NCBI RefSeq assembly: GCF_003344045.1
Contig: NZ_QFWX01000006.1
Coordinates: 248,001-312,000, forward strand
DNA: 64,000 nucleotides
From: Marinobacter vulgaris
GTDB lineage: Bacteria > Pseudomonadota > Gammaproteobacteria > Pseudomonadales > Oleiphilaceae
Direction: 5' to 3'
Shown: positions 18,777-29,063 of the stretch, one piece after another
Position numbering within the stretch: the stretch's first letter is position 1
Layout: every line of letters begins with the position of its first letter
Notes under the pieces: model-generated
Told to the model about the DNA's origin: nothing
Database searches by the model: none
Seen by the model: the letters and a program-made list of their open reading frames with translations, nothing else
Made by a program: the position numbers and the translations under genes

Positions 18777-18784
18777 CCCGATAA
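18777..18784 (+). promoter_or_regulatory. Candidate sigma-28 type -10 box before motA
   Basis: CCCGATAA matches the flagellar sigma factor -10 consensus GCCGATAA at seven of eight positions and lies 27 bp before the motA start, followed by agaaggt as a possible ribosome site. The expected -35 region (about 18758-18765) matches TAAAGTTT poorly, so this is a weak candidate. Confidence 0.3.
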
Positions 18785-18811
18785 CAATCACAGAAGGTAT
18801 GCTCTCTCTCC

Positions 18812-19663
18812 ATGTTACTCATAATCGGCGCAGTTATCGTAATTGCAAGCGTCCTGGGGGGGTATGTCCTCCATGGCGGCAATCTCATGGTGTTGTGGCA
18901 GCCTACTGAAATCCTGATTATCGGCGGTGCGGCACTCGGATCCTTCATCATTGCCAACCCCATGCACACGGTCAAGGAAGTGGGCAAAGGCATTTTCAAT
19001 CAGCTGACCGGTTCGCCTTACAACAAATCCTTCTACATGGATCTGCTGAGCCTGATGTATGAGGTGTTCGACAAATCCCGTAAGCAGGGGGTCATGGCGA
19101 TTGAGGAGGACATCGACAACCCCCAGGAAAGCCAGATCTTTACCCGCTACCCGGCGATCATGAAATCCAGGTATCTGCTTGCCTTCATGACGGACTATCT
19201 CCGAATCATCAGCTCCGGAAATATGGCGACCCACGAACTCGAAGGCATGATGGAAAACGAGATCGACAGTCGCCAGCATGAGCTGGAAGAGCCGGCCCAT
19301 GCCGTCAACAAGATAGCGGACGCATTGCCGGGCCTGGGTATTGTGGCGGCCGTGCTCGGTATTGTCATTACCATGAATTTCCTGACTGAGGGGCCGGAGA
19401 AAATCGGTCTCAGCGTGGCAGCGGCGCTCGTGGGTACGTTCCTCGGTATCTGGATGGGTTACGGCTTTGTCGGCCCCACCTCCATTGCCATGGAGCACTC
19501 TGCCCGTTATGAACTTAAGGCCTACGAGTGTGTGAAGTCAGCGATTGTTGCAACCGTCTCTGGCCAGGCACCGCAAATGGCCATCGAGTTTGGTCGTAAG
19601 GCGTTGCCCTCGGACAAGCGGCCGAGTTTCCAGGAACTGAACGACCACGTGCGTTCGAAATAA
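18812..19663 (+). CDS. motA: Flagellar motor stator protein MotA
   Basis: A 283-residue inner-membrane protein that with MotB forms the ion-conducting stator. Four transmembrane helices: two at the N-terminus (MLLIIGAVIVIASVLGGYVL, then TEILIIGGAALGSFIIA) and two in the second half ('DALPGLGIVAAVLGIVITM' with the conserved Pro, then LVGTFLGIWMGYGFVGP). The large cytoplasmic loop between them contains the charged residues that contact FliG. The partner motB starts 30 bp downstream. The sequence is of the MotA rather than the PomA type; proton coupling is inferred from family and from Asp29 context in MotB. Confidence 0.95.
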   Translation: MLLIIGAVIVIASVLGGYVLHGGNLMVLWQPTEILIIGGAALGSFIIANPMHTVKEVGKGIFNQLTGSPYNKSFYMDLLSLMYEVFDKSRKQGVMAIEEDIDNPQESQIFTRYPAIMKSRYLLAFMTDYLRIISSGNMATHELEGMMENEIDSRQHELEEPAHAVNKIADALPGLGIVAAVLGIVITMNFLTEGPEKIGLSVAAALVGTFLGIWMGYGFVGPTSIAMEHSARYELKAYECVKSAIVATVSGQAPQMAIEFGRKALPSDKRPSFQELNDHVRSK

Positions 19664-19692
19664 TCTGAACAAAAGCCGTCTGGAGTAGTTGC

Positions 19693-20652
19693 TTGGAAGA
19701 CCAGCCAATCATCATCAAGCGAAAAAAGGTCGTTGCCGCAGGGCACCATGGCGGGTCTTGGAAGGTTGCGTTTGCCGATTTTGCCACGGCCATGATGGCG
19801 TTCTTTCTCGTGCTCTGGCTGACGGCCACGGCATCCCCCGAGCAGAAACTGGCGGTGGAGGGTTACTTCAAGGATCCGGTCGGGTTCACCGAGGGCGGAT
19901 CCGCGAACCCGGTGGATCTCGGAGGGAGTGCGTCTGTCATCAACGAGAGCAGCGAGGATATCGAGCGCAGCGATATCCGGATTGAGGACCGGGTGGTGGA
20001 AGAGCTGTCCCAGACCCTGGAGCGGCAGCAGATGGAGGAGCTTTTCCAGGATCTCAAGGACCGCATTGAACAGAACGAAACCCTGCAGGAGTTCAAGGAC
20101 CAGCTGCTGATTGATATCACCAGTGAGGGGCTGCGTATCCAGATTGTCGATCGCTCCCAGCGCCCGATGTTTGATAGCGGCCGCGCCGAGCTCAAGTACT
20201 ATTCCCAGGATATCCTCTTCGAGCTGGCCAAAACCTTGGGTGCAGTCAACAACAAGCTGAGCATCACCGGTCACACCGATTCCACCCCGTTTAGCGGTCG
20301 CCCCGGTTACACCAACTGGGAACTGTCGGCGGACCGCGCCAATACTGCCCGCCGGGCGCTGGTGGCCGGTGGAGTGCGGGAGGAGCAGATTGGCCGGGTC
20401 GTGGGACTGAGTGATTCCGTGCTGTTTGACAAGGACGACCCCCAGGCTCCGGTTAATCGCCGTATTTCGATCATCGTGATGAACAAGAAAACTGCCGAAG
20501 GCATCCAGAGCAACGCCGGCAACGCGAACGAACCGCTGATCGACCTGACTGCGCCCTCGGAAGCGGAGCAGCAAGAGGCCATGGAGCGGCTGGAGCAGGG
20601 TAACTGGTCCGACGAAAAGGAAGAGCCTCAGCCCGGTGAGCTGAACTGGTAG
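19693..20652 (+). CDS. motB: Flagellar motor stator protein MotB
   Basis: A 319-residue stator subunit anchored to peptidoglycan. After a short basic N-terminus (IIIKRKKV) comes the single transmembrane helix AFADFATAMMAFFLVLW with the essential ion-carrying Asp at residue 29. An acidic linker and plug region follow. The C-terminal OmpA-like peptidoglycan-binding domain contains ITGHTDSTPF and NWELSADRANTARRAL. The start is TTG at 19693, unusual but supported by a ggag site 7 bases upstream and by the fit of the family's N-terminus. It ends 6 bp before the convergent rsgA stop. Confidence 0.95.
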   Translation: MEDQPIIIKRKKVVAAGHHGGSWKVAFADFATAMMAFFLVLWLTATASPEQKLAVEGYFKDPVGFTEGGSANPVDLGGSASVINESSEDIERSDIRIEDRVVEELSQTLERQQMEELFQDLKDRIEQNETLQEFKDQLLIDITSEGLRIQIVDRSQRPMFDSGRAELKYYSQDILFELAKTLGAVNNKLSITGHTDSTPFSGRPGYTNWELSADRANTARRALVAGGVREEQIGRVVGLSDSVLFDKDDPQAPVNRRISIIVMNKKTAEGIQSNAGNANEPLIDLTAPSEAEQQEAMERLEQGNWSDEKEEPQPGELNW

Positions 20653-20658
20653 GCTGTT

Positions 20659-21714
20659 TTAGTCAGCCTTCAGCCCCCGGGACTGTTGCTCCGCCATATC
20701 CTGCAGGATCCGTTTGAAGCTTTTCATGCGTTCCATGCTGATACGTCCGTCCTCGGCGGCCTCGGCAATGGCGCAGCCGGGATCGCCCATATGGCTGCAA
20801 TTGCGAAACCGGCAGTGACCGATCAGGTCGCGGATTTCCCGGAAACCATACTCGATCTCCTGCGGTGACATGTGCCAGAGGCCGAATTCCCGGATGCCCG
20901 GTGAGTCGATGAGGTCGCCGCCGCAAATGAGATGAAACAGCCTCGCGGTAGTAGTGGTATGAATACCCTTGCCGGTGCTTTCCGAAATCGCACCCACCCG
21001 GATCGACTCGTCAGGAAGCAGGGTCTGGATGATGGACGACTTGCCAACTCCCGACTGACCCACGAACACGCTGGTCTGGTCTTTTACCAGATCTTCCACC
21101 CGCACGGCCTGCTCGCCCGCCAGGGTTTTGGCGGAGGTGCGCTCAGTCCGGTAACCCAGTTTTTCGTATCGTGCCAGAAGTTTGTCAATGGTTTCCCGGT
21201 TCTGGTCAGTGAGCAGGTCGGTCTTGTTGAGCAGGATAATTACCGGGATATCGGTACTTTCCGCGGCTACCAGATAGCGGTCGATGAGGTTGTCATGGGG
21301 CTCCGGTTCCGGGGCAATCACCAGAATGATATGGTCGATGTTGGCCGCAACCGGTTTGAGGGCGCCAAAGTTGTCGGGCCTCTGCAGCAGGCTATTGCGA
21401 TCGCAGCGGGCCACAATCACCCCGGTACCATCGCTGCCGGGCCGCCAGATTACCTTGTCGCCGGTCACCAGGCTGTCAATGTTGGCCCTCACAAAGCAGC
21501 GCAGCACCTTGCCGGCGTCCTCACCCTCCAGGGCTTCCACATCCAGCTGCTGACCGTAGTGGGCGATAACCAGCCCCTGCTGCTCCGGGCCCAGATCGCC
21601 GGCATCCAGTTTCTCTCCGATGGACACTTCCTTCCTCGCCGCCCGGGCAGCCCGTTCCTGCTGGACTTTCTTGATGCGCCATTGCTGCTGCTTGTTGAGT
21701 CGACGTTTAGCCAT
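20659..21714 (-). CDS. rsgA: Ribosome small-subunit-dependent GTPase A
   Basis: A circularly permuted GTPase (351 residues) that helps the last steps of 30S maturation. The order of GTPase motifs is permuted: the G4-like LLNKTD precedes the P-loop GQSGVGKSS. An N-terminal OB fold and a C-terminal zinc knuckle (CRFRNCSHMGDPGC) flank the GTPase. It is convergent with motB and divergent from orn; the spacer to orn contains a structured repeat element at 21805-21904. rsgA next to orn and motAB is the order I recall in Pseudomonas. Confidence 0.95.
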   Translation of the reverse strand: MAKRRLNKQQQWRIKKVQQERAARAARKEVSIGEKLDAGDLGPEQQGLVIAHYGQQLDVEALEGEDAGKVLRCFVRANIDSLVTGDKVIWRPGSDGTGVIVARCDRNSLLQRPDNFGALKPVAANIDHIILVIAPEPEPHDNLIDRYLVAAESTDIPVIILLNKTDLLTDQNRETIDKLLARYEKLGYRTERTSAKTLAGEQAVRVEDLVKDQTSVFVGQSGVGKSSIIQTLLPDESIRVGAISESTGKGIHTTTTARLFHLICGGDLIDSPGIREFGLWHMSPQEIEYGFREIRDLIGHCRFRNCSHMGDPGCAIAEAAEDGRISMERMKSFKRILQDMAEQQSRGLKAD

Positions 21715-21804
21715 ATCTTGAGTCGGTTAATTCCTGCTGGAGAATGGTGATTGCTGTAACATCATACGTGATTCATCCACAATAGGCAGACTATGTGCAG
21801 CAAC

Positions 21805-21904
21805 GGCCGGGCAGGGCTTCCCGGGAGACGCTGCGAGCACATCCCTGTGCGCTTGTCTGAAGCCATCCATGGCTTCAGACACTCCCGGAAAGCCCTGCCC
21901 GGCC
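21805..21904 (-). ncRNA. TwoAYGGAY-like structured element, copy 1
   Basis: A 100-bp element filling most of the rsgA-orn spacer. Outer arms 21805-21827 and 21882-21904 pair over 23 bp with one mismatch. Inside are two hairpins. Plus-strand 21837-21850 has GCAC and GTGC around ATCCCT; 21854-21881 has 11-bp arms around ATCCAT. On the minus strand the six-base loops read ATGGAT, then AGGGAT. The second hairpin abuts the outer right arm exactly, giving a multi-branch fold. Loops agree with the TwoAYGGAY RNA motif as I remember it. The element lies between divergent genes, so it is not a plain terminator. Confidence 0.65.
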
Positions 21905-21942
21905 ATTGCCCAAATCATGAGTTAACCGCTGGAGAACACTGA

Positions 21943-22485
21943 ATGCCAGAAGCCAACTATCTTGTCTGGATTGATCTGGAAATGACGGGTCTGGACCCGG
22001 AGAAAGAGCGCATTATCGAGATAGCGACCATCGTTACGGACTCTGAACTGAACACGATTGAAGAAGGTCCGGTGATTGCCGTCCATCAGTCAGACAAGCT
22101 GCTCGGCGACATGGACGAGTGGTGCACCCGCACCCACGGCGAGAGTGGGCTCACCAAGCGGGTGAAGGACAGCAAGTTCAGTGAGATAGACGCCGAGCAG
22201 AAAACCTTGGAATTCCTGCAGCGTTACCTCGAACCCGGCCAGTCACCGCTTTGTGGCAACAGCATCGGCCAGGACCGGCGTTTTCTGGTGAAGTATATGC
22301 CCGAGCTGGAAGCCTTTTTCCATTACCGCAATCTGGACGTGAGCACCATCAAGGAGCTGGCACGCCGCTGGCGGCCGGATGTCCTCGGTGGGGTCAAGAA
22401 AAAGGGCAGTCATCTGGCTCTGGATGATATCCGGGACTCCATCAACGAGTTGCGCCATTACCGCGAGCATTTCTTCCGGTTATAG
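21943..22485 (+). CDS. orn: Oligoribonuclease
   Basis: A 180-residue 3'-5' exonuclease of the DEDDh family that degrades 2- to 5-base RNA fragments, including pGpG from c-di-GMP breakdown. The first acidic pair is in [12 protein letters not shown] near the N-terminus; '[20 protein letters not shown]' and [12 protein letters not shown] complete the DEDDh set. The protein therefore links to the FimX/FimW c-di-GMP module 7 kb upstream, though only functionally. The 3' end overlaps the convergent queG gene by 6 bp. Confidence 0.97.
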   Translation: MPEANYLVWIDLEMTGLDPEKERIIEIATIVTDSELNTIEEGPVIAVHQSDKLLGDMDEWCTRTHGESGLTKRVKDSKFSEIDAEQKTLEFLQRYLEPGQSPLCGNSIGQDRRFLVKYMPELEAFFHYRNLDVSTIKELARRWRPDVLGGVKKKGSHLALDDIRDSINELRHYREHFFRL

Positions 22486-23544
22486 ACCGTGCCGGCGCAG
22501 AGCCCAGTGGACGTGCTCCCGAACCATGTCCGACGGGTGATCTGCCCGCGCTTTGAGTGCTTCGATTACGGTAATGGTTGAAGGCGCATTGCCGAGACCT
22601 ACTGCCAGGTTGCGAAGCCAGCCCTGGTAACCGGTTCGGCGGATGGCAGAACCTTCAGTACGCTTGAGAAATTCCTCTTCTGTCCACAGGAACAGGGTGG
22701 CCAGCTCGCTGTTGTCCAGGCCATGGCGGGGCTGGAAGTCCTTTTCTGCGGTGGGTTTGCTGAACTTGTTCCAGGGGCAGACCAGTTGGCAGTCGTCGCA
22801 ACCGAACACACGGTTGCCCATCTTCGATCTCAGGTTTTCAGGGATGCTGCCCTTCAGTTCGATGGTGAGATAGCTGATACATTTTCGGGCATCCAGCTTA
22901 TGGGGCCCTTCGAAGGCGTCCGTGGGGCAGATATCCAGGCAGGCTGCGCAGCTGCCGCAATGCTCTTTCTCGAAAGGTGCATCAAGCGGTAACGGGGCGC
23001 TGGTGAAAATTTCCCCGAGGAAAAAGAACGAGCCGGCCTTCGGGTGAATCAGCATGTTGTTCTTGCCAATCCAGCCCAAGCCCGCGCGCTGGGCCAGGGC
23101 TCGCTCAAGAACCGGGGCGCTGTCCACAAACGCCCGATAATCATAGCCCGATACCGCTTCGTCAATCCGTTTGGCCAGGCTCGCCAGGCGCTTACGCATC
23201 AGTTTGTGGTAGTCACGACCGACCGCATAACGGGTGATATAGGCTTTCTCCGGGTTAGTGAGCACCCGCCCCGGATTGTCCGGTGCCGGCAGGTAATCGA
23301 GTCGCACGGAAATGACCCGGCGGGTACCCTCCACCAGCGAGGTGGGGGTGTAGCGTTTGTCGCCATGATCTGCCATGTACGACATCTCGCCATGAAGTCC
23401 CTCGCGCAGCCAGTTGTTCAGCCGCTCGCCATGAATACCGGTGTCGGGAAGGGTGATCCCGGAGTCATTAAAACCCAGCTCATGGGCCCAGGAACGTATC
23501 TTTTGCGGCAGATCATTCAGGTTTTGGTCGGTTGCAGCGGTCAT
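22480..23544 (-). CDS. queG: Epoxyqueuosine reductase
   Basis: A cobalamin-dependent iron-sulfur enzyme (354 residues) that makes queuosine at position 34 of tRNAs from epoxyqueuosine. Two ferredoxin-type cluster motifs are visible, [12 protein letters not shown] and the partner [12 protein letters not shown]-terminal HEAT-like repeat region follows. The conserved [16 protein letters not shown] segment is also present. It ends by overlapping orn and begins 118 bp from the divergent nnr gene. The tsaE and nnr neighbours beyond match the Pseudomonas order. Confidence 0.95.
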   Translation of the reverse strand: MTAATDQNLNDLPQKIRSWAHELGFNDSGITLPDTGIHGERLNNWLREGLHGEMSYMADHGDKRYTPTSLVEGTRRVISVRLDYLPAPDNPGRVLTNPEKAYITRYAVGRDYHKLMRKRLASLAKRIDEAVSGYDYRAFVDSAPVLERALAQRAGLGWIGKNNMLIHPKAGSFFFLGEIFTSAPLPLDAPFEKEHCGSCAACLDICPTDAFEGPHKLDARKCISYLTIELKGSIPENLRSKMGNRVFGCDDCQLVCPWNKFSKPTAEKDFQPRHGLDNSELATLFLWTEEEFLKRTEGSAIRRTGYQGWLRNLAVGLGNAPSTITVIEALKARADHPSDMVREHVHWALRRHGL

Positions 23545-23662
23545 TGAATGCCAGTAACGAAGTTTAATTTGATTAAGTTATGACCTTTCCCAGAGTTTTG
23601 CTACTCTTTACAGGTATCTGGCCCTTTTTCTTAATCCGAATTCTGTAACGGGAGCGGTGGTT

Positions 23663-25237
23663 ATGCGCCTGTCTGAAGATCACAGTTTACCAGAAGACCT
23701 CTACTCCGCCGATGCGGTGCGAGAGATCGATCACTATGTGATTGATCAGCAAGGGGTTGACGGGTTCGAACTGATGCAGGCTGCTGCTGCCAGTGCGTTC
23801 CGGCGGCTGGTGCGGTACTGGCCCGAGCCGGGCCGGATCTTGGTGTTGTGTGGTGCTGGCAACAACGGCGGCGATGGCTACTTGGTTGCTGCCAATGCAG
23901 CTCGGCACGGCCTGGACGTGGACTGCCTGGCTGTGGCACCGACTGAAAAACTGTCCGGCGACGCCCGCAAGGCGTGGCAAAAAGCCGTTGCGGACGGGGT
24001 TCGGGTAAGGGAATTGGCCGACACCGACGAAAGCGAAGTCGGCGAGCATTTCGCCAATGCCGGACTGATTGTTGACGCCATGCTCGGCACCGGTGTGACC
24101 GGTGCTCCTCGCGAGCCTTTTGCCTCAATGATCCGCCAAGCCAACGAGGCGCTTGCGCCGGTATTGGCAATTGACCTGCCTTCGGGGCTGAATGCCACTA
24201 CCGGAACCGTGGCCGGGGAAACGATCAGGGCGTCGGCGACGGTGACCTTTATCGGCCTCAAGGCCGGTCTGTTCACTGGTCAGGGTCCGGAATGCGCCGG
24301 GGAAGTGGCGTTTGAATCCCTGGATACCGACGACTGGGCGACCGAGAGTGGACAGCCAAGGCTCGCACGCAGAGTGGATTGGGCAGGCATTCGGAAGTCG
24401 ATCCCCCGCCGCCCCAGGGTTGCCCATAAGGGGCGTTTCGGGCATGTGCTGATCGTTGCCGGTGATCGTGGCTTCGGTGGCGCTGGCCTGATGGCAGCGG
24501 AAGCTGCGTCCAGGTCCGGCGCCGGCATGGTCACCCTGGCAACGCGCCCGGAATATGTGGCGCCTGCACTGGCGCGTTGCCCGTCAGTTATGGTGCAGGG
24601 GCTGATCCACGGTTCTGAACTGCCAGCGCTGATCAGTGCGGCAGACGTGATTGTCTGTGGCCCCGGCATTGGCCAGGGCGCTTGGGGGCAGCAGATGCTG
24701 CAGCAGGTGGTGGCCAGCGGCAAGCCGCGGGTGCTGGACGCGGATGCCCTGAACCTTATGGCGTCGCGGGTCGCGCAGCCGGCAGAGCACCAGATTCTCA
24801 CGCCGCACCCGGGAGAAGCAGCAAGACTTCTTGAATGCGAGGTCGGGGATATTGAGAACGACCGGGTTCAGGCGGCGGAGGAGATTCGCCGGCTATTCGG
24901 CGGCGTGGTTTTGCTCAAGGGAGCCGGTACGGTCGTCGCCTCGGGACACTCGTCGCCGGATATCATCAGTGGCAGCAACCCGGGCATGGCCACCGGCGGC
25001 ATGGGAGACGTGCTGTCGGGCGTGCTTGGCAGCCTGTATGCGCAGCTGGGAGACGCGCATCTGGCGGCCTCGGCAGCCGCCGCTCTCCACCTGGCGGCTG
25101 CAAACCGGGCATCGGGGACCTGTGGCTATATGGGGCTGCTGCCAGTGGATGTCATTGATGCGCTGCCGCGGGTGCTGATGGAATCAGAGTCGGGATCTGT
25201 ACCGTGGAATGGCGAGCAAGGGGCGATTGCAGAGTGA
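23663..25237 (+). CDS. nnr: Bifunctional NAD(P)H-hydrate repair enzyme
   Basis: Repairs hydrated NADH and NADPH. The N-terminal YjeF_N epimerase domain (~15-225) carries GNNGGDGYL and AIDLPSGLNA. The C-terminal ADP-dependent dehydratase domain (~235-515) carries 'RFGHVLIVAGD' and the nucleotide site NPGMATGGMGDVLSG. The ATG at 23663 is 8 bases after gggag; a GTG at 23657 would add two residues but sits too close to that site. The stop overlaps the tsaE start (TGATG), beginning a long co-directional run to hflC. Confidence 0.95.
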   Translation: MRLSEDHSLPEDLYSADAVREIDHYVIDQQGVDGFELMQAAAASAFRRLVRYWPEPGRILVLCGAGNNGGDGYLVAANAARHGLDVDCLAVAPTEKLSGDARKAWQKAVADGVRVRELADTDESEVGEHFANAGLIVDAMLGTGVTGAPREPFASMIRQANEALAPVLAIDLPSGLNATTGTVAGETIRASATVTFIGLKAGLFTGQGPECAGEVAFESLDTDDWATESGQPRLARRVDWAGIRKSIPRRPRVAHKGRFGHVLIVAGDRGFGGAGLMAAEAASRSGAGMVTLATRPEYVAPALARCPSVMVQGLIHGSELPALISAADVIVCGPGIGQGAWGQQMLQQVVASGKPRVLDADALNLMASRVAQPAEHQILTPHPGEAARLLECEVGDIENDRVQAAEEIRRLFGGVVLLKGAGTVVASGHSSPDIISGSNPGMATGGMGDVLSGVLGSLYAQLGDAHLAASAAAALHLAAANRASGTCGYMGLLPVDVIDALPRVLMESESGSVPWNGEQGAIAE

Positions 25238-25752
25238 TGGCCGTGTCAGCAGGCGAACTCACACTCCACCTGGAGAACGAGCTGGAGACGGAGAAGCTGG
25301 GCCAGATTCTGGCCGGGCTGGCCAGCGCAAGTGGTCAGGGGCTGGTGGTGTTTCTGGAAGGTGATCTTGGTATGGGGAAGACAACCCTGAGCCGGGGGCT
25401 TATGCGTGGGCTTGGTCATGAGGGCGCGGTCAAAAGCCCGACCTACACCATCGTCGAGCCCTATGAGCATCTGAATCCGCCGGCCTATCACTTTGATCTG
25501 TACCGGCTTGGTGACCCGGAAGAGCTTGAGTACATGGGTATCCGGGATTATTTCCAGGGCCAGAATCTGTGCGTGATCGAGTGGCCCGGGCGGGGTCTGG
25601 GTATCCTGCCTGAGCCGGATCTTCTGGTCCGTTTGAATAAAAGCGGTGACGGGCGCGTTGCCCGGGTTTCGGCGCCAACGGCCAGAGGCCGAGGTTTGCT
25701 GGCGCAGGTTGGCAAGCAGTGGTCCTCGGGCAGGGACATTAATCGTGATTGA
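25237..25752 (+). CDS. tsaE: tRNA threonylcarbamoyladenosine biosynthesis ATPase TsaE
   Basis: A 171-residue P-loop ATPase that with TsaB and TsaD installs t6A37 on ANN-decoding tRNAs. The Walker A motif is GDLGMGKTT, and 'SPTYTIVEPYE' with HFDLYRL follows as in the family. A start at 25237 overlaps the nnr stop codon and gives the family's usual length; an earlier in-frame ATG at 25204 lies inside nnr and is rejected. The amidase gene follows closely, as in E. coli tsaE-amiB. Confidence 0.95.
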   Translation: MAVSAGELTLHLENELETEKLGQILAGLASASGQGLVVFLEGDLGMGKTTLSRGLMRGLGHEGAVKSPTYTIVEPYEHLNPPAYHFDLYRLGDPEELEYMGIRDYFQGQNLCVIEWPGRGLGILPEPDLLVRLNKSGDGRVARVSAPTARGRGLLAQVGKQWSSGRDINRD

Positions 25753-25770
25753 TCAGTGCAGGTGTGCAGG

Positions 25771-27129
25771 ATGATGATTATAAAAACGTTCTCCAGATGG
25801 TTTGTTGTAGCGGGACTGCTGTCAGTGATGGCGCCGCTGGCTGCGATGGCGGGCGTTACGGTAGACAGTGCCCGGATCTGGCCGGCGCCGGACCACACCC
25901 GGCTGGTGCTGGATATTGGTGGCAAGATTGACCACAAGGTATTTGCGCTCTCGGGCCCCTCAAGGCTGGTGATCGACCTCGAAAATGCCAGCCTCAAAAC
26001 TGACTTCGAAAAGCTTGACCTGTCCGGTAGCCCGGTTCGTCGTATCCGCAGTGCGCCACGCAACGGCAATGACCTGCGGGTGGTTCTGGACCTCAAAAGT
26101 GATATCAAGCCCCGCAGTTTTCAGCTGGCACCCAATCAACAGTATGGCCACCGGCTGGTAGTAGACCTGATCGACGAGGATGGCCTGAAAGCCCGGAAGT
26201 CGTTCGAGCCGACGGTTTCCCAGAACAGCAATGGCAAGCGCGACATTATTGTGGTGGTTGATGCCGGTCATGGTGGTGAAGATCCCGGCGCTATCGGCCC
26301 CCGCGGTACCCTCGAGAAAGACGTCGTACTGAAAATGGCCAGAACCCTGGCGGAGCTGATAGACGCCAAGCCCGGATATACTGCCAAGCTAACCCGAACT
26401 GGCGACTATTACATTGACCTGCGCAGCCGGACTTTGCTGGCGCGCAAGCATAGCGCCGACCTGTTTGTTTCCGTCCATGCGGATGCGTTCCGTACGCCTC
26501 AGCCCAGTGGGGCCTCAGTGTTTGCCCTCTCGCAGCGCGGTGCTACCAGTGAGACGGCCCGCTGGCTGGCGAAAAGCGAAAACCGGTCGGACCTGATCGG
26601 TGGTGCCGGTGGGGTTTCCCTGGACGGGCGCGACGAGATGCTGGCGGGCGTACTGCTGGATCTGTCCATGACCGCAAGCATTAATTCCAGCCTCGGGGTC
26701 GGAAGCTCGATTCTCGGCAGGCTTGGTAACGTTGCGAAACTCCACAAGAAGGGTGTTGAACAGGCCGCGTTTGCCGTGCTGAAGTCGCCGGACATCCCAT
26801 CGATTCTCGTTGAGGCGGGTTTCATCTCGAATCCCAAGGAAGAGCAGAACCTGTCCAGCTCCTGGTACCGGGATAAGCTCTCCCGGGCGGTGTTCGAGGG
26901 CATTGACGACTATTTCCAGAAAACACCGCCTCCGGGTACCCTGCTGGCCTGGCAGAAACAGAACAGCCAGCGTGCTGACAGTGTCAGCCAGTATCGCATC
27001 CGCAGGGGAGATACATTGTCGGGGCTTGCTAAAGAGAATCAGATCAGCGTCACTGAACTGATGCGATATAACGGCCTTAATGATGACCGTGTTATGGTAG
27101 GGCAAACCATTCGTATCCCCGCATCCTGA
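25771..27129 (+). CDS. amiB: N-acetylmuramoyl-L-alanine amidase (AMIN, Amidase_3, LysM)
   Basis: A periplasmic cell-wall hydrolase of about 452 residues that splits daughter cells. A signal peptide with a basic start ([11 protein letters not shown]) and hydrophobic core ends near AMA. Then come an AMIN septal-targeting domain (~25-125), a zinc amidase catalytic domain (~160-380) with [13 protein letters not shown], the zinc Glu in GTLEKD and VSVHADA, and a single LysM peptidoglycan-binding repeat near the end ([16 protein letters not shown]). ATG 25771 or 25774 is likely the start; an upstream GTG at 25756 is possible. Activation by an EnvC/NlpD-type factor is expected from the family. Confidence 0.93.
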   Translation: MMIIKTFSRWFVVAGLLSVMAPLAAMAGVTVDSARIWPAPDHTRLVLDIGGKIDHKVFALSGPSRLVIDLENASLKTDFEKLDLSGSPVRRIRSAPRNGNDLRVVLDLKSDIKPRSFQLAPNQQYGHRLVVDLIDEDGLKARKSFEPTVSQNSNGKRDIIVVVDAGHGGEDPGAIGPRGTLEKDVVLKMARTLAELIDAKPGYTAKLTRTGDYYIDLRSRTLLARKHSADLFVSVHADAFRTPQPSGASVFALSQRGATSETARWLAKSENRSDLIGGAGGVSLDGRDEMLAGVLLDLSMTASINSSLGVGSSILGRLGNVAKLHKKGVEQAAFAVLKSPDIPSILVEAGFISNPKEEQNLSSSWYRDKLSRAVFEGIDDYFQKTPPPGTLLAWQKQNSQRADSVSQYRIRRGDTLSGLAKENQISVTELMRYNGLNDDRVMVGQTIRIPAS

Positions 27130-27148
27130 AACGAGGTATCCCGGTAGC

Positions 27149-29056
27149 ATGCCCTCCATTCGATTACTGACTCCGCGCCTGGCAAACCAGATTGCCGCTG
27201 GCGAGGTGGTTGAGCGCCCGGCTTCGGTCGTCAAGGAACTGGTAGAAAATGCGCTCGACGCCGGTGCACGCCGGGTCGATATCGAGATCGAGCAGGGTGG
27301 TGTCAAACTCATCCGGGTTCGTGATGATGGCGGAGGTATTGATGAGGCAGACCTTCCGCTGGCCCTTAGCCGGCATGCCACCAGTAAGATCGAAAACCTC
27401 GACGATCTCGAGGCCGTTGCATCCCTGGGGTTCCGCGGCGAAGCTCTGGCGAGTATCAGTTCTGTTTCCCGGCTGGCGCTAACCTCCCGCACCGAGAGCC
27501 AGGAAGCTGCCTCACGGGTAGAGGTGGAAGGGCGCGACATGGATGCCAGCATCTCGCCAGCCGCCCACCCCGTGGGGACCACGGTCGAGGTGAGGGACCT
27601 GTTTTTTAATACGCCGGCCCGCCGTAAGTTTCTACGCACCGAAAAAACCGAATTCAATCATGTGGACGAGTGCGTCCGGCGTCAGGCCCTGAGCCGTTTT
27701 GACACCGGATTCACGCTCCGCCACAACCAGCGCGTGGTCCAGAGCCTGCGCCCGGCGGAAACCCCCCTGGACCGCGAGCGTCGGGTTGGCTCCCTGTGTG
27801 GCCAGCAGTTCATCGACAACGCCGTGGTGATTGATGCCGAGGCAACGGGGCTGAAACTCTGGGGCTGGGTGGCCCTGCCCACCTTCTCCCGCAGCCAGGC
27901 GGATCTTCAGTATTTTTTCGTGAACGGGCGGGTGATCCGCGACCGGCTGGTGGCCCATGCGGTGCGCCAGGCTTACCGGGATGTACTTTATAACAACCGC
28001 CATCCGGCTTTTGTGCTGTATCTGGAAGTCGACCCCGGGAACGTGGATGTGAACGTTCATCCAACCAAGCACGAAGTGCGATTCCGCGACGGGCGCCTGG
28101 TTCATGATTTTATTTTCCGCACCCTTCACAAGGCTCTGGCAGATGTGCGACCGGACGACCATCTGCGAGGCGCAATAGCCCAGTCCCATGGACGCGAGTC
28201 TGACGGGGCCGCCGGCGGGTATGGCACCCAGGCTGCCATGGCGAACCTGAATCATCAGCCTTCTCCGGACCCGTTTGCTGCGTCGCCCGGCCAGCAGTCG
28301 TCCGGTTTCTCCGGCACTCAGCGGCAGCCCCAGCATGAATGGCAGGCCCGCGATCAGATGGCGTTCTACCATTCCCTGAGCCAGGGTGGTGGTGTCAATG
28401 AGCAGTCTGCCATGGTGGAGACCAGTGAGCTGGCGGTTGCTTCTCCCACGCCGCCGCAGGGCAGCGGCGATGAGCCGCCTCTGGGTTATGCCATTGCCCA
28501 GCTACACGGGATTTATATTCTTGCCCAGAGTCGCCAGGGTATGATCGTGGTTGATATGCACGCCGCGCACGAACGCATCACCTATGAGCGCATGAAGCGG
28601 GCACTGGAGGCCCAGGATCTCAAGAGTCAGCCGCTTCTGGTGCCGGTGTCCCTTGCGGTCAGCCAGAAGGAGGCCGCTTTGGCGGAAACCCATGGTGAGG
28701 AGCTGCTTCTGTTGGGGTTGCGGGTTGAGCGGATTGGCCCCGAAACCCTCGCGGTCCGTCAGGTCCCTGCGCTTCTTCGGGGCGCCGACACCGAGCAGCT
28801 GGTAAGAGATGTGTTATCAGACCTGATCGAGAATGGTGAGAGTGACCGTGTTGAGGCCGTCACCCACGAACTGCTGGGTACCATGGCGTGCCACGGTTCG
28901 GTCCGCGCAAACCGTCAGTTGACCATTCCGGAAATGAACACCCTGTTGCGCGATATGGAAGCCACCGAACGCAGTGGCCAATGTAACCATGGCCGTCCCA
29001 CCTGGACGGTGGTCACCCTTTCCGAACTGGACAAACTGTTCCTGCGGGGGCGCTAA
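27149..29056 (+). CDS. mutL: DNA mismatch repair protein MutL (endonuclease type)
   Basis: A 635-residue protein that couples MutS mismatch recognition to strand incision. The N-terminal GHKL ATPase contains [18 protein letters not shown] and [11 protein letters not shown]. The C-terminal domain holds [12 protein letters not shown] (Asp469), a form of the metal-dependent endonuclease motif DQHA(x)2E(x)4E that E. coli MutL lacks. This implies MutL nicks DNA itself, as in most bacteria without MutH. The linker (~340-420) is Gln/Ser/Pro-rich and poorly conserved. Its 3' end (stop 29056) is 7 bp from miaA. Confidence 0.96.
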   Translation: MPSIRLLTPRLANQIAAGEVVERPASVVKELVENALDAGARRVDIEIEQGGVKLIRVRDDGGGIDEADLPLALSRHATSKIENLDDLEAVASLGFRGEALASISSVSRLALTSRTESQEAASRVEVEGRDMDASISPAAHPVGTTVEVRDLFFNTPARRKFLRTEKTEFNHVDECVRRQALSRFDTGFTLRHNQRVVQSLRPAETPLDRERRVGSLCGQQFIDNAVVIDAEATGLKLWGWVALPTFSRSQADLQYFFVNGRVIRDRLVAHAVRQAYRDVLYNNRHPAFVLYLEVDPGNVDVNVHPTKHEVRFRDGRLVHDFIFRTLHKALADVRPDDHLRGAIAQSHGRESDGAAGGYGTQAAMANLNHQPSPDPFAASPGQQSSGFSGTQRQPQHEWQARDQMAFYHSLSQGGGVNEQSAMVETSELAVASPTPPQGSGDEPPLGYAIAQLHGIYILAQSRQGMIVVDMHAAHERITYERMKRALEAQDLKSQPLLVPVSLAVSQKEAALAETHGEELLLLGLRVERIGPETLAVRQVPALLRGADTEQLVRDVLSDLIENGESDRVEAVTHELLGTMACHGSVRANRQLTIPEMNTLLRDMEATERSGQCNHGRPTWTVVTLSELDKLFLRGR

Positions 29057-29063
29057 AACCGGT

